From assembly GCA_945868505.1 (NCBI GenBank), contig CAMBLO010000005.1, positions 1 to 64,000 of the forward strand: a stretch of 64,000 nt of DNA. Direction: 5' to 3'. Position 1 is the stretch's first letter, and the number at the start of each line of letters is the position of its first letter. Origin of the DNA: an uncultured Clostridia bacterium. Lineage in GTDB: Bacteria; Bacillota; Clostridia; Lachnospirales; Anaerotignaceae. A program made the position numbers and the translations under genes. Below are positions 55,641 through 64,000 of the stretch, one piece after another. The notes under the pieces were generated by a model. The model was not told the DNA's origin and ran no database searches. It worked only from the letters and a program-made list of their open reading frames with translations.

Positions 55641-57227
55641 TTAGAAGATTTCGTCAATCTTCTCCTGTTCGATGATCTTGGGGCTTTGCTTGGTGACACG
55701 GGGATACATCAGGTAGGGGTTGCCCTTGCCTTTTTCCATGATCTCCAAAGAAAGCGCCATGGTTCTATTCTGGGTGGGGTAGAGCATCAGCTTGCTGCCC
55801 GCTTCAATGGAAAGCTCCTGCAAATCCTTGCCGTTGGCCTTATTGATGGAACGTTTGGAGCCCCTTGCAGAATATTCTACGGGAAAGCCGTTTTTGTCGG
55901 GCACAGAAAGCAGATAATCCGCCCGTTCTTCCATGCAGAAGGCGGCACAAAGGTCGCGGCAGAGCAGGTTTACATCCATATCCTGTCCCACTTCGATGAC
56001 CTTCCAAAGCTCCTCGTCATTTGTATGGGAGACCTTGATGGCAAGAACATCGGGGACGACCTCCATCAGGAACATTCTTTCCCTAGTTCGCATCTCCGAT
56101 TCCTGCAGCACTGCCTCCAGTAGCTGTTCATAGGGCAGGGTACGGGGCATTTTCTGCTTGTCGATTTCCTTAGAGTCGGGATCGGCGAAAAGCTCCTTAC
56201 CCAATGCCGTCAGGCTGTAATAGGTGGGGGGAGTGAATAATTCCGCCCCCAGATTATGCTCCATCAGTACCAATGCCGCCAGATTATTTACCAAAGAAAA
56301 GAAACGTATGGGCGTAAAGGCAATGGGGCGGATAAAGCGGAAGAAGAGACTCATGGGGGTCAGGAACCATTTATCCAGCATGATGCCTGTAAATAAGAAG
56401 GAAGAAACGATGGATTTTTCCTCCACGTTCAGGTTTTCGGGCGGGGTTTTCCAGATATCCTCGATATTTACGTCTACTTTATGATAAAAATCCACGAAGA
56501 TGCTGTCTACTTCCTTGTGACTTTCCAATAAGCTGTAAAAGAAATCCGGTGTTGCGATGCCTTCCTCCAAGTCCATAGACCAAGTGAAGCGTTCCGAAGC
56601 AAGGGTGCAGGCGGTTTCGCCCAATTGGAAGAGGATATCCCTTGTTTCCTGAGAAAAGAAGAAAGCACATTCCTCCGCAGGCCGTACCCTTTGGGTATGG
56701 ATGGCGGGCATGGGAACCAAAAGCCCGTGGAGCCATGCCAGTCTGGTCAGATATTCCAGATAGAAATCCACCTTCAGGCTCAGCTGTTTCAAAATGCCGT
56801 CTTTTTCTTCGGGCAGAAGCAGCCCGTTTTCATCTGTGGCACGGTCGGGGGTGCAATAGTCGATGAGGGCGTGCAGGTCGTCCACCAGAGGATGGCTTTC
56901 TGTAGAGTAGCCCACCAGAGCAAAGCTGTATTCAGAGATAAACTCTGCATCGGGCTGTTCTTCCGCAGGCTTTGTCCGCATCACATAGGCATATTCTGTT
57001 TTTTTGTCTGCATCCTTTTCCAAATCCAGTGCCAGCAGATTGGCAGGGGAAAGGATGGTTTCAGAGGCCAGTGCCGTATAATGCCATTTGCCGAAGGCCA
57101 GAGGGGCGATATCCAGCAGAGGGCGGCGGCAGGGCGCATCCATTTTTTGACGCATATTTTCATATCCGTTCAGGAACAGCCCCAGAAGAGGAGCGTGCTT
57201 CGCCTGCACGGGTCTTGCCTGTTTCAT
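55641..57227 (-). CDS. Hypothetical protein, possible pRiA4b ORF-3-like C-terminal domain
   Basis: 528-aa ORF; LAIKVSHTNDEELWKVIEVGQDMDVNLLCRDLCAAF. Confidence 0.6.
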   Translation of the reverse strand: MKQARPVQAKHAPLLGLFLNGYENMRQKMDAPCRRPLLDIAPLAFGKWHYTALASETILSPANLLALDLEKDADKKTEYAYVMRTKPAEEQPDAEFISEYSFALVGYSTESHPLVDDLHALIDYCTPDRATDENGLLLPEEKDGILKQLSLKVDFYLEYLTRLAWLHGLLVPMPAIHTQRVRPAEECAFFFSQETRDILFQLGETACTLASERFTWSMDLEEGIATPDFFYSLLESHKEVDSIFVDFYHKVDVNIEDIWKTPPENLNVEEKSIVSSFLFTGIMLDKWFLTPMSLFFRFIRPIAFTPIRFFSLVNNLAALVLMEHNLGAELFTPPTYYSLTALGKELFADPDSKEIDKQKMPRTLPYEQLLEAVLQESEMRTRERMFLMEVVPDVLAIKVSHTNDEELWKVIEVGQDMDVNLLCRDLCAAFCMEERADYLLSVPDKNGFPVEYSARGSKRSINKANGKDLQELSIEAGSKLMLYPTQNRTMALSLEIMEKGKGNPYLMYPRVTKQSPKIIEQEKIDEIF

Positions 57228-57508
57228 AGTATCAAAACTCCTTTTGTCTGCGGTTTTTACCGCAAGCCTAATTCATTTATTGTAACAGAAAAAGTGGGAT
57301 TTTGAAACCAAAAAGCAGAAAAAAACCTGCTTTGGCGGAAAAACCAACAAAAACAGATGAAAAAAACGAAATTTTCTTTATACAATGACAAAAATTCATG
57401 GGTCGAGGACATTTTTGTTTTTTTGTACTTGCCAAGGAAGGTTTTTTATGATATAGTCCTTTTGTCAAAAACAAATGTTTTTAAAAGAGAAACAGGAGGA
57501 AAGATTTC

Positions 57509-57952
57509 GTGAAAGAAGATAAGAATTTTTATATCGTTGATAAAAGCGTACTGCCTGAGATCTTTTTGAAAGTCATGGATGTAAAAAATCTGCTGGAAAG
57601 CAAGAAGGAAAAAACTGTGCAGGATGCCGTAAATCGTGTGGGCATCAGCCGCAGTGCTTTCTATAAATATCGTGATGCGGTCCATCCTCTTTACGAAAAC
57701 ACAAGAGGCAAGACTGTGACCATCTCCATGAATCTGGACCATACCAGAGGTCTGCTGTCCTCTGTTTTGAACGGCATTGCCACAGAAGGCGCAAATATCC
57801 TGACCATCAACCAGACCATCCCCATCAATGGGATCGCCAACGTGACCGTTACCATCGAAACCAATGAGATGCAGGGCGAACTGGGCCGATTGATGGCTCG
57901 CATCGAAGGATTGCAGGGTGTACAGTCCTTGAAGATCATCGCAAGAGAATAA
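57509..57952 (+). CDS. ACT domain protein (UPF0735 / PheB-like)
   Basis: VGISRSAFYKYRDAVHPLYE then ACT domain VTISMNLDHTRGLLSSVLNGIATEGANILTINQTIP. Confidence 0.9.
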   Translation: MKEDKNFYIVDKSVLPEIFLKVMDVKNLLESKKEKTVQDAVNRVGISRSAFYKYRDAVHPLYENTRGKTVTISMNLDHTRGLLSSVLNGIATEGANILTINQTIPINGIANVTVTIETNEMQGELGRLMARIEGLQGVQSLKIIARE

Positions 57953-58016
57953 TATGTAAGAAAGGCGGCTGTCACAGCCCCTTGACAATACTACCATATA
58001 TTAGGAGGGAACAAAC

Positions 58017-58919
58017 ATGATTCATATTCAGATCCCGGCGACATCCGCAAATATGGGTCCCGGCTTTGACAGCATCGGCATCGCAGTGCAGTTATACAAC
58101 CACATTTGGGTGGAAGAACAGCCTACCGGCTTGACCATCGAAGTGAAGCACAAACAGGCGATTCCCGTTCCCACCGATGAAACCAATCTCATTTATCAAA
58201 CCATGAAATATTTCTACGACCAGAAAGGGCTGAAAATGCCCGGGGTGCATATCATCCAGGAGGATTATATCCCTATGGTAAGAGGTTTGGGCAGCAGCGC
58301 AGCCTGCATCGTTGGCGGCCTTTTTGCAGCCAATGAGCTGGCAGGCAGACCCTGCGATAAGGAAGAATTGGCGCAGATGGCGGCAAAGCTGGAGGGTCAC
58401 CCCGATAATTCCAATCCTGCCATCTTCGGCAGTATGGTTGTCGGCGCTCTGGATGAAAAAGAGATGAAACATGTGCGTTTGGAGTTGCCTGAGGATTTGA
58501 TTTTTGCTATAATGGTTCCGGATTTTCCTGTTTCTACCGAAAAAGCCAGAGGCGTGCTTCCGGATGCTTATTCCCGTAAAGATATGGTGTTCAATGCATC
58601 TCGCGCCGCTCTTTTGGTCGCATCTATGCTGACAGGAAAATATGAGAATTTCCATGTGGCTATGGAGGACAGAGTGCATCAGCCCTACCGCAGTGCCCTC
58701 ATCCCCGGCATGAATGAAATTTTTGCCCATGCTAGGGAATATGGTGCCGTTGCCAGCTATCTGAGCGGTGCAGGCTCTACCCTGATGGCCATGGTAACAA
58801 AGGAGAAAGCGGAGGAATTCGAAAGAAGAATGTCTGAATATTTACACCATTTGGAGCATCATTGGGAATTGACCTTATTAAAGCCCGATATGGAAGGCGT
58901 AAAAATTGAACGGGAATAA
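58017..58919 (+). CDS. thrB: Homoserine kinase
   Basis: IPATSANMGPGFDSIGIAV; MVRGLGSSAACIVGGLFAANEL; LSGAGSTLMAM. Confidence 0.93.
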   Translation: MIHIQIPATSANMGPGFDSIGIAVQLYNHIWVEEQPTGLTIEVKHKQAIPVPTDETNLIYQTMKYFYDQKGLKMPGVHIIQEDYIPMVRGLGSSAACIVGGLFAANELAGRPCDKEELAQMAAKLEGHPDNSNPAIFGSMVVGALDEKEMKHVRLELPEDLIFAIMVPDFPVSTEKARGVLPDAYSRKDMVFNASRAALLVASMLTGKYENFHVAMEDRVHQPYRSALIPGMNEIFAHAREYGAVASYLSGAGSTLMAMVTKEKAEEFERRMSEYLHHLEHHWELTLLKPDMEGVKIERE

Positions 58920-58981
58920 GTTTCCCTTCACAGATGGGAGGTTCCTATCTGAATAAGACAGAAAAACGGGAGGAAATAACA

Positions 58982-60226
58982 ATGTTGATTGTGCAGAAAT
59001 ACGGCGGTAGTTCCGTCGCAGATGCAGAAAAAGTGTTCAATGTTGCGAAGCGCATCATGCGAACAAGAATGGAAGGCAATGACGTAGTGGTTGTGTTGTC
59101 TGCACAGGGCAAAACAACAGATGGATTGATTGCGAAAGCGAAAGAGATCAACCCGAAACCCAGCCGCAGAGAAATGGATATGCTCTTGTCCACAGGGGAA
59201 CAGCAGTCCGTTGCTTTGATGGCGATGGCCATCAGTGCCATCGGCGGCAGAGCAGTTTCTTTGAATGCTTCTCAGGTGGGGATCGAAACAACGAATACAT
59301 ATAGCAATGCCCGTATCCGTACCATCAATACAGAACGTATTGAAAATGAATTGGATGAAGGCAGTATCGTTTTGGTAACAGGCTTTCAGGGTGTGAACCA
59401 GATCGGTGATACCACAACATTGGGCCGCGGCGGTTCCGATACCTCTGCTGTTGCACTGGCAGCAGCTCTGCACGCGGATATTTGTGAAATCTATACAGAC
59501 GTAGAAGGCGTTTACACAGCGGACCCCCGCGTGGTGCCTGATGCAGCCAAGCTGGATGAAATCAGCTACGATGAAATGCTGGAGCTGGCATCTTTGGGTG
59601 CAAAGGTACTGCACAGCCGTTCTGTAGAAGTAGCGAAAAAATACAATGTGAAACTGGTTGTACGTTCCAGTATGTCTGAAGCGGAAGGTACAGAAGTTAA
59701 GGAGGACGTAAAGATGGAAAGAATGCTGGTTAGCGGCGTTGCAGCGGATAAAAAAGTTTCCCGTATCTCTATTATGGGTATCAATGACGAACCTGGTAAA
59801 GCCTTTGAAATTTTCTCTCTGATGGCAAAGGAAAAAGTAAGTGTAGATATCATCCTGCAGTCTACCGGTCAGGATGGCAAACAGAATATCTCCTTCACCA
59901 TCGGTGAGGATGATCTGGATATCGCCCTGAAGGCTCTGGAAAAGAATAAAGAACGCCTGACTGCAAAAGAAATCCTTCACGATGAAAACACAGCAAAGCT
60001 GTCCATCGTTGGCGCAGGTATGGCTACAAATCCCGGTGTTGCAGCAATGTTTTTTGAAGCAATGTATGATGCCGGTGTAAATATCCAGATGATCTCCACT
60101 TCCGAAATCAAGATCACAGTCCTGATTGCAAAGGATGATGTGGATGCAGCTATGGTAGCCGTACATGATAAATTCAAAATGGCTTCCGTGAATATGAGAA
60201 AAGCTGCCATCGGCGAAGATGAATAA
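58982..60226 (+). CDS. Aspartate kinase
   Basis: IVQKYGGSSVADAEKVFNVAKRI; TTLGRGGSDTSAVALAAAL; two ACT domains. Confidence 0.95.
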   Translation: MLIVQKYGGSSVADAEKVFNVAKRIMRTRMEGNDVVVVLSAQGKTTDGLIAKAKEINPKPSRREMDMLLSTGEQQSVALMAMAISAIGGRAVSLNASQVGIETTNTYSNARIRTINTERIENELDEGSIVLVTGFQGVNQIGDTTTLGRGGSDTSAVALAAALHADICEIYTDVEGVYTADPRVVPDAAKLDEISYDEMLELASLGAKVLHSRSVEVAKKYNVKLVVRSSMSEAEGTEVKEDVKMERMLVSGVAADKKVSRISIMGINDEPGKAFEIFSLMAKEKVSVDIILQSTGQDGKQNISFTIGEDDLDIALKALEKNKERLTAKEILHDENTAKLSIVGAGMATNPGVAAMFFEAMYDAGVNIQMISTSEIKITVLIAKDDVDAAMVAVHDKFKMASVNMRKAAIGEDE

Positions 60227-60239
60227 GAATCAGAAGCAG

Positions 60240-60272
60240 AAAGACACTATCGAAAGATAGTGTCTTTTTTTA
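60240..60272. terminator. Terminator
   Basis: aaagacactatcgaaagatagtgtctttttt. Confidence 0.85.
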
Positions 60273-61508
60273 TCTCTTGTATTCTTGTTGTAAAACCTTT
60301 TCATATAGGTCATAATGCTCTGTCAGATCCACATCGCCGTAATAATAGGTCAGCTCCAATATCTTTTGCCCGGAAATCAGATACAGCTCGGTGATATCTC
60401 CTTTTTCTGCCAGAACGGCATAGTCGAAGGGGGTATCTGTCAGGGTGGTGCAGGTCCATCCTCTGCCGTCGGAATGCCAGAACTGTAAATATTCTTCCAA
60501 ATATTCCGTAGGAGAAACGAAGGAGGACAGTTCTTTATAGTCAACCCAAAGGACAGATTCATAGGGTTCTCCGCTGGCGTCCAGCTTTCCATCAATGCGT
60601 CCTGCCTGATTGAAGGAAATATCCATGGGGGCGCCGATGCTAGGCTCCGAATAGGCTCGATTGGCTTCCCGTTCCCACCATTCCTCTTTTGGTCCATTGT
60701 CCCTTTGGTAATAGGTCTCCACAGAATAGAAATCGGGGTCGTTTTCCAGCTCCGCTAAAGATACCATAGGCAGTGGGTGCTTCAGTTCTTCAATGGGCTT
60801 ATCGGAAAAGGTGAATGCCCAAGGCAGTAGGGGAAAGAAAAAGGATGCCAAAAGACCAATATAGCCCATATAATGCAGCCTGTGTTTCCACCGCAGGCGG
60901 GTATCCATCCAATCTCCGTCTTGGGGGTGGGGATTGCCTTCTGCCAAGGATTTTTGCAGTCGCTGCATCCCAGCCAGCCTTTGACCGGGAAACAGGGAAA
61001 ACAGGATCATGGGAAGGGTATCAAAGGGCAGTTCCATATCATGCACCCAATCATAAGCAGTTTTATGCCGAAGGGATAGGATTTCTCCAATGACAAAGGC
61101 AGCAATCAGTAACCCATAAAAGCAATAAAGGAAGAGTGGACTGTTCCAGAAACGCTCCTTCTTTGCATAGGTCTGATAGCATTTGCTTTCCTCTTTCGGG
61201 TTATCAAAATAATCCGCTGTACCTTCTTCGGCTGCGTAAATAAAGAAATACTTCCCCAGCTCCGTAACAAATTCCCAGCCCTTTTCCTTGTGGGATTCCT
61301 TTTCCTTGTCAGCAGGTCTGTCGGGCAGCCCGTCCAGCTTTGCCTCCATGCGGTAGATCATCCGCTTTTCTTCTTTTTCCTCGAAGGTGGCGAAAAAGGT
61401 GTTTGCAGCATAGAGATGCAGCCCTTCTGCGGAAAGGTCGGAAAACCAGCGTTCCAGCGCATCGATTTCATAAGGTTCTACGGGTATCAATTTTCTTACA
61501 TATCTCAT
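60270..61508 (-). CDS. DUF2812 domain membrane protein
   Basis: RKLIPVEPYEIDALERWFSDLSAEGLHLYAANTFFATFEEKEEKRMIYRME. Confidence 0.8.
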   Translation of the reverse strand: MRYVRKLIPVEPYEIDALERWFSDLSAEGLHLYAANTFFATFEEKEEKRMIYRMEAKLDGLPDRPADKEKESHKEKGWEFVTELGKYFFIYAAEEGTADYFDNPKEESKCYQTYAKKERFWNSPLFLYCFYGLLIAAFVIGEILSLRHKTAYDWVHDMELPFDTLPMILFSLFPGQRLAGMQRLQKSLAEGNPHPQDGDWMDTRLRWKHRLHYMGYIGLLASFFFPLLPWAFTFSDKPIEELKHPLPMVSLAELENDPDFYSVETYYQRDNGPKEEWWEREANRAYSEPSIGAPMDISFNQAGRIDGKLDASGEPYESVLWVDYKELSSFVSPTEYLEEYLQFWHSDGRGWTCTTLTDTPFDYAVLAEKGDITELYLISGQKILELTYYYGDVDLTEHYDLYEKVLQQEYKR

Positions 61509-61677
61509 AGGATCGCCCCCTTATCCTGTGCTATGTCTTTTTTTCAGTATAGCAAGGCGAAAAAGAGCGTGTCAACGGAGGGGTGGTATTTGTAAGAAAG
61601 TCTTAAGGATTTAAGGCGTTCTCTGGGATTTTTACAAAGAAAAAGAACACCGATGGATCGATGTTCTTTCAGTCTGC

Positions 61678-62091
61678 TTATTTTTTGCGGCATTCTGCAC
61701 AGGTACCATAGAGGATGAGCTGTTCACATTCAATGTCAAAATCCAGATCCGGCACCAGTTTTTTCGCAACCTCTGTCAGTGCCCCTATACGCAGGTCTTC
61801 CACCCGACCGCATACCTTGCAAACGGTGTGTGGATGACACTGGACCACAGCGTCATAACGGGAACTGGGCTCGCCAACGTTCAATTCCTGCACCAGTCCC
61901 AGCTGCTTGAAGAAATCCAGTGTTTTATACACGGTAGCAAGGCTCATGGTGAGGTTGGTAGGTTCCAGCGTTTTGTAGATCATTTCCGCATTGGGATGCT
62001 CGTGGCTGTTGCAGAGCATATTATAAACGGCAATGCGCTGTGGGGTGACTTTCAATCCTTTTTCTCTCAGGGTCTGAGCAATTTCCTTCAT
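61678..62091 (-). CDS. Fur/PerR-family transcriptional repressor
   Basis: LREKGLKVTPQRIAVYNMLCNSHEHPNAEMIYKTL...CHPHTVCKVCGRVEDL...CAECRKK. Confidence 0.92.
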   Translation of the reverse strand: MKEIAQTLREKGLKVTPQRIAVYNMLCNSHEHPNAEMIYKTLEPTNLTMSLATVYKTLDFFKQLGLVQELNVGEPSSRYDAVVQCHPHTVCKVCGRVEDLRIGALTEVAKKLVPDLDFDIECEQLILYGTCAECRKK

Positions 62092-62322
62092 TTGTTACAC
62101 CCCTTTCCAACGAATAACTATTGTTATTTAATAATAATATAGATTCTTATTTGCGTCAATGGGAAAATATACTAAAATACAAGGAATTTCAAAATTTCAG
62201 CAAAAAAACGGTGATAAATGTTTGGTTATTTTGCCCGTCAGGCTTTTGCCGTATAGTTGTTTTTTGGAAATGCCTGTGCTACAATATTTTTCAGAAATTT
62301 TCCAGAGAAAGGAAGGATAACG

Positions 62323-62811
62323 ATGCATATCGTTTTGCTGGAACCGGAAATCCCCCAGAATGCAGGGAATATTGCCCGCACCTGTGCGGTAACAAATTCT
62401 GTGCTGCATTTGATCAAGCCCTTGGGATTTTCCGTAGAGGATAAATATTTGAAGCGGGCAGGGCTGGATTATTGGAAGCTGCTGGATATCCGCTATTATG
62501 AAAATTTTCAGGATTTTTGTGAGAAAAATCCCGGTGCAAAGATTTGGATGGCATCTACGAAAGCCCGTCATGTCTATTCTGATGTGACTTATGGGGAAAA
62601 TGATTATATCATGTTTGGCAAAGAAAGTGCCGGCATCCCCGAAGAGATTTTGATGGACAACGAAGCCAACACCATCCGCATTCCCATGCTGGAAGCGGCA
62701 CGGAGCCTGAACCTCTCCAATTCTGTTGCCATTATCATTTACGAGGCCATGCGGCAGCAGGGATTTCCCGGTATGCTGATGGAAGGACAGCTGCACCATC
62801 ATAAGTGGTAA
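62323..62811 (+). CDS. trmL: tRNA (cytidine(34)-2'-O)-methyltransferase
   Basis: MHIVLLEPEIPQNAGNIARTCAVTNSVLHLIKPLGF; FGKESAGIPEEIL; IPMLEAARSLNLSNSVAIIIYEAMRQQGFPG. Confidence 0.95.
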   Translation: MHIVLLEPEIPQNAGNIARTCAVTNSVLHLIKPLGFSVEDKYLKRAGLDYWKLLDIRYYENFQDFCEKNPGAKIWMASTKARHVYSDVTYGENDYIMFGKESAGIPEEILMDNEANTIRIPMLEAARSLNLSNSVAIIIYEAMRQQGFPGMLMEGQLHHHKW

Positions 62812-62818
62812 GATTTAT

Positions 62819-62860
62819 AAGAAAACGGCTAGAACGATCAAGTTCTAGCCGTTTTTATAT
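62819..62860. terminator. Terminator
   Basis: aaaacggctagaacgatcaagttctagccgttttta. Confidence 0.8.
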
Positions 62861-62869
62861 GGGTTTGGT

Positions 62870-64000
62870 TTATTCTTCCTGCGTTTCTTCGGTCACATCG
62901 TCAAGGGGTTCTTCCGCAGTCGGTTCCTCCGCAGGGGGAGCAGGGGGTTCTGTTGCCGGGAATTTCACATAAGCCTTGAACAGATCGCCTTCGATTTCTA
63001 GAGAGAATTTCCCTTTCTGCAAGCCTACCAAGGATTGGGCGATATTCAGACCCAAGCCGCTGCCCTCCGTATGGCGGGAACTATCGCCCCGGACAAAGCG
63101 TTCCATCAGCTCTTCCACGGGGATATTCAAGGCATCTTTGGAAATATTCTTCATGGAAACCGTCACAAGGTCTGCTTCTTTTTTGATATCAATATAGAGC
63201 CGTGTATTTTCCTGAGAATATTTGCAGGCATTGCTCAAAAGATTGCTCAGCACCCGCCAAGTCAGGTTGCCGTCTACCATGGCAAATGTGGGAGAGTCCA
63301 AGCCATTGAGGACCACTTCCAAATGGGCTTTTTCCAGCCGTTCTTCGTATTCAGCCACAGCCTGAGCCACCAATTCGCCCATATCTGTAGGGGCAAGATT
63401 CACTTTCAGGTTGCCGGTGGATGCTTTCGATGCTTCCACCAAATCCTCCGTCAGCTTTTTCAGACGGCGGGACTGGCGATCCAGCACTTCGATATATTCC
63501 GCCGCCTGCCCTTCCAGACCTTCCTTTTTCAGCAAGTCAACATAGTTGATGATAGAAGTCAGGGGGGTTTTGATATCGTGGGAAACGTTGGTAATCAGCT
63601 CTGTTTTCAGATGTTCGCTCTTCATCTTCTGCTCCAGTGCGATAGAGAAGCCCTTGGAAATGCTGTTCAGGTTTTCCCCATGCTTGCGGAACATGGAAAA
63701 CATCCCCTTGGTGTCTATCTTGTGGGTCAATTTGCCCTTTGCCAGAGCCTCTCCGCCTTTCAGCAGCTTCTGTGCCTGAGAAGTCATCAGGCAGAAAACA
63801 AACATCAGCGCCAGATTTAAGAGGACCGCACCGAATCCGCCGCCCACATAGACGGAAGAAATCACCAGCCATGCCACAGCCACCTTCCACATGGCAGGAA
63901 GGGCTTTCATGGCATCCAGCCCTGTGCTGAAAACTGCCCCAAAAAGCTTCCAGCAAAAATGCAGCACCTTATAGATAATGGTATTCTGATAGAAATATTT
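62870..64000 (-). CDS. Sensor histidine kinase, partial (continues beyond right edge)
   Basis: TELITNVSHDIKTPLTSIINYVDLLKKEG H box; HATPase SNACKYSQEN...GSGLGLNIAQSL; frame open to base 64000. Confidence 0.92.
   Translation of the reverse strand, partial: KYFYQNTIIYKVLHFCWKLFGAVFSTGLDAMKALPAMWKVAVAWLVISSVYVGGGFGAVLLNLALMFVFCLMTSQAQKLLKGGEALAKGKLTHKIDTKGMFSMFRKHGENLNSISKGFSIALEQKMKSEHLKTELITNVSHDIKTPLTSIINYVDLLKKEGLEGQAAEYIEVLDRQSRRLKKLTEDLVEASKASTGNLKVNLAPTDMGELVAQAVAEYEERLEKAHLEVVLNGLDSPTFAMVDGNLTWRVLSNLLSNACKYSQENTRLYIDIKKEADLVTVSMKNISKDALNIPVEELMERFVRGDSSRHTEGSGLGLNIAQSLVGLQKGKFSLEIEGDLFKAYVKFPATEPPAPPAEEPTAEEPLDDVTEETQEE

Noticed and set aside
58928-60166. 412-aa minus-strand ORF
   Set aside because: Antisense to aspartate kinase; Cys/His-rich shadow translation

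Overview
The window is a 64 kb Firmicutes (Clostridia-type) chromosomal segment, mostly housekeeping genes. These include an alpha-oxoamine synthase, an MntR-like regulator, a siroheme/tetrapyrrole operon with a siroheme reductase, metK behind a SAM-I riboswitch, feoAB, spo0A, rsmA, trmB, thrB, an aspartate kinase, a Fur-family regulator and trmL. Three accessory regions interrupt it. (1) The left edge (about 1-2460) is a decayed island with an integrase remnant, dinD and an XRE regulator. It abuts a stalk-type surface protein that lacks a signal peptide. (2) A 5410-bp element encoding a large serine recombinase sits inside feoB. The sequence allows reconstruction of a near-palindromic attP around a TG dinucleotide, and precise excision restores the FeoB reading frame (..KQALTM|CMGFGCNAAGVT..). 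Its cargo is an SPFH/zinc-ribbon protein, a stalk-domain protein and a NERD-domain protein. (3) An island of about 4.5 kb sits at the 3' end of spo0A, bounded by a 122-bp exact duplication of the spo0A 3' end. It carries a probable type III (ToxN/CptN-like) toxin-antitoxin locus with two 47-nt RNA repeats and a terminator, a two-operator promoter driving a large structured-RNA candidate, a promoter-terminator small RNA candidate, iteron-like repeats and a truncated tyrosine integrase. A c-di-GMP-I riboswitch at about 35.93 kb precedes a VTC/DUF4956/CotH/GH-like/HEAT/GT2/EAL operon, which looks like a c-di-GMP-controlled envelope or exopolysaccharide system. Two copies of a modular palindromic intergenic repeat with compensatory base changes, and a tandem 134-bp repeat in the metK leader, are not explained by annotated genes. 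All calls come from reading the sequence and the supplied ORFs; no database search was run.
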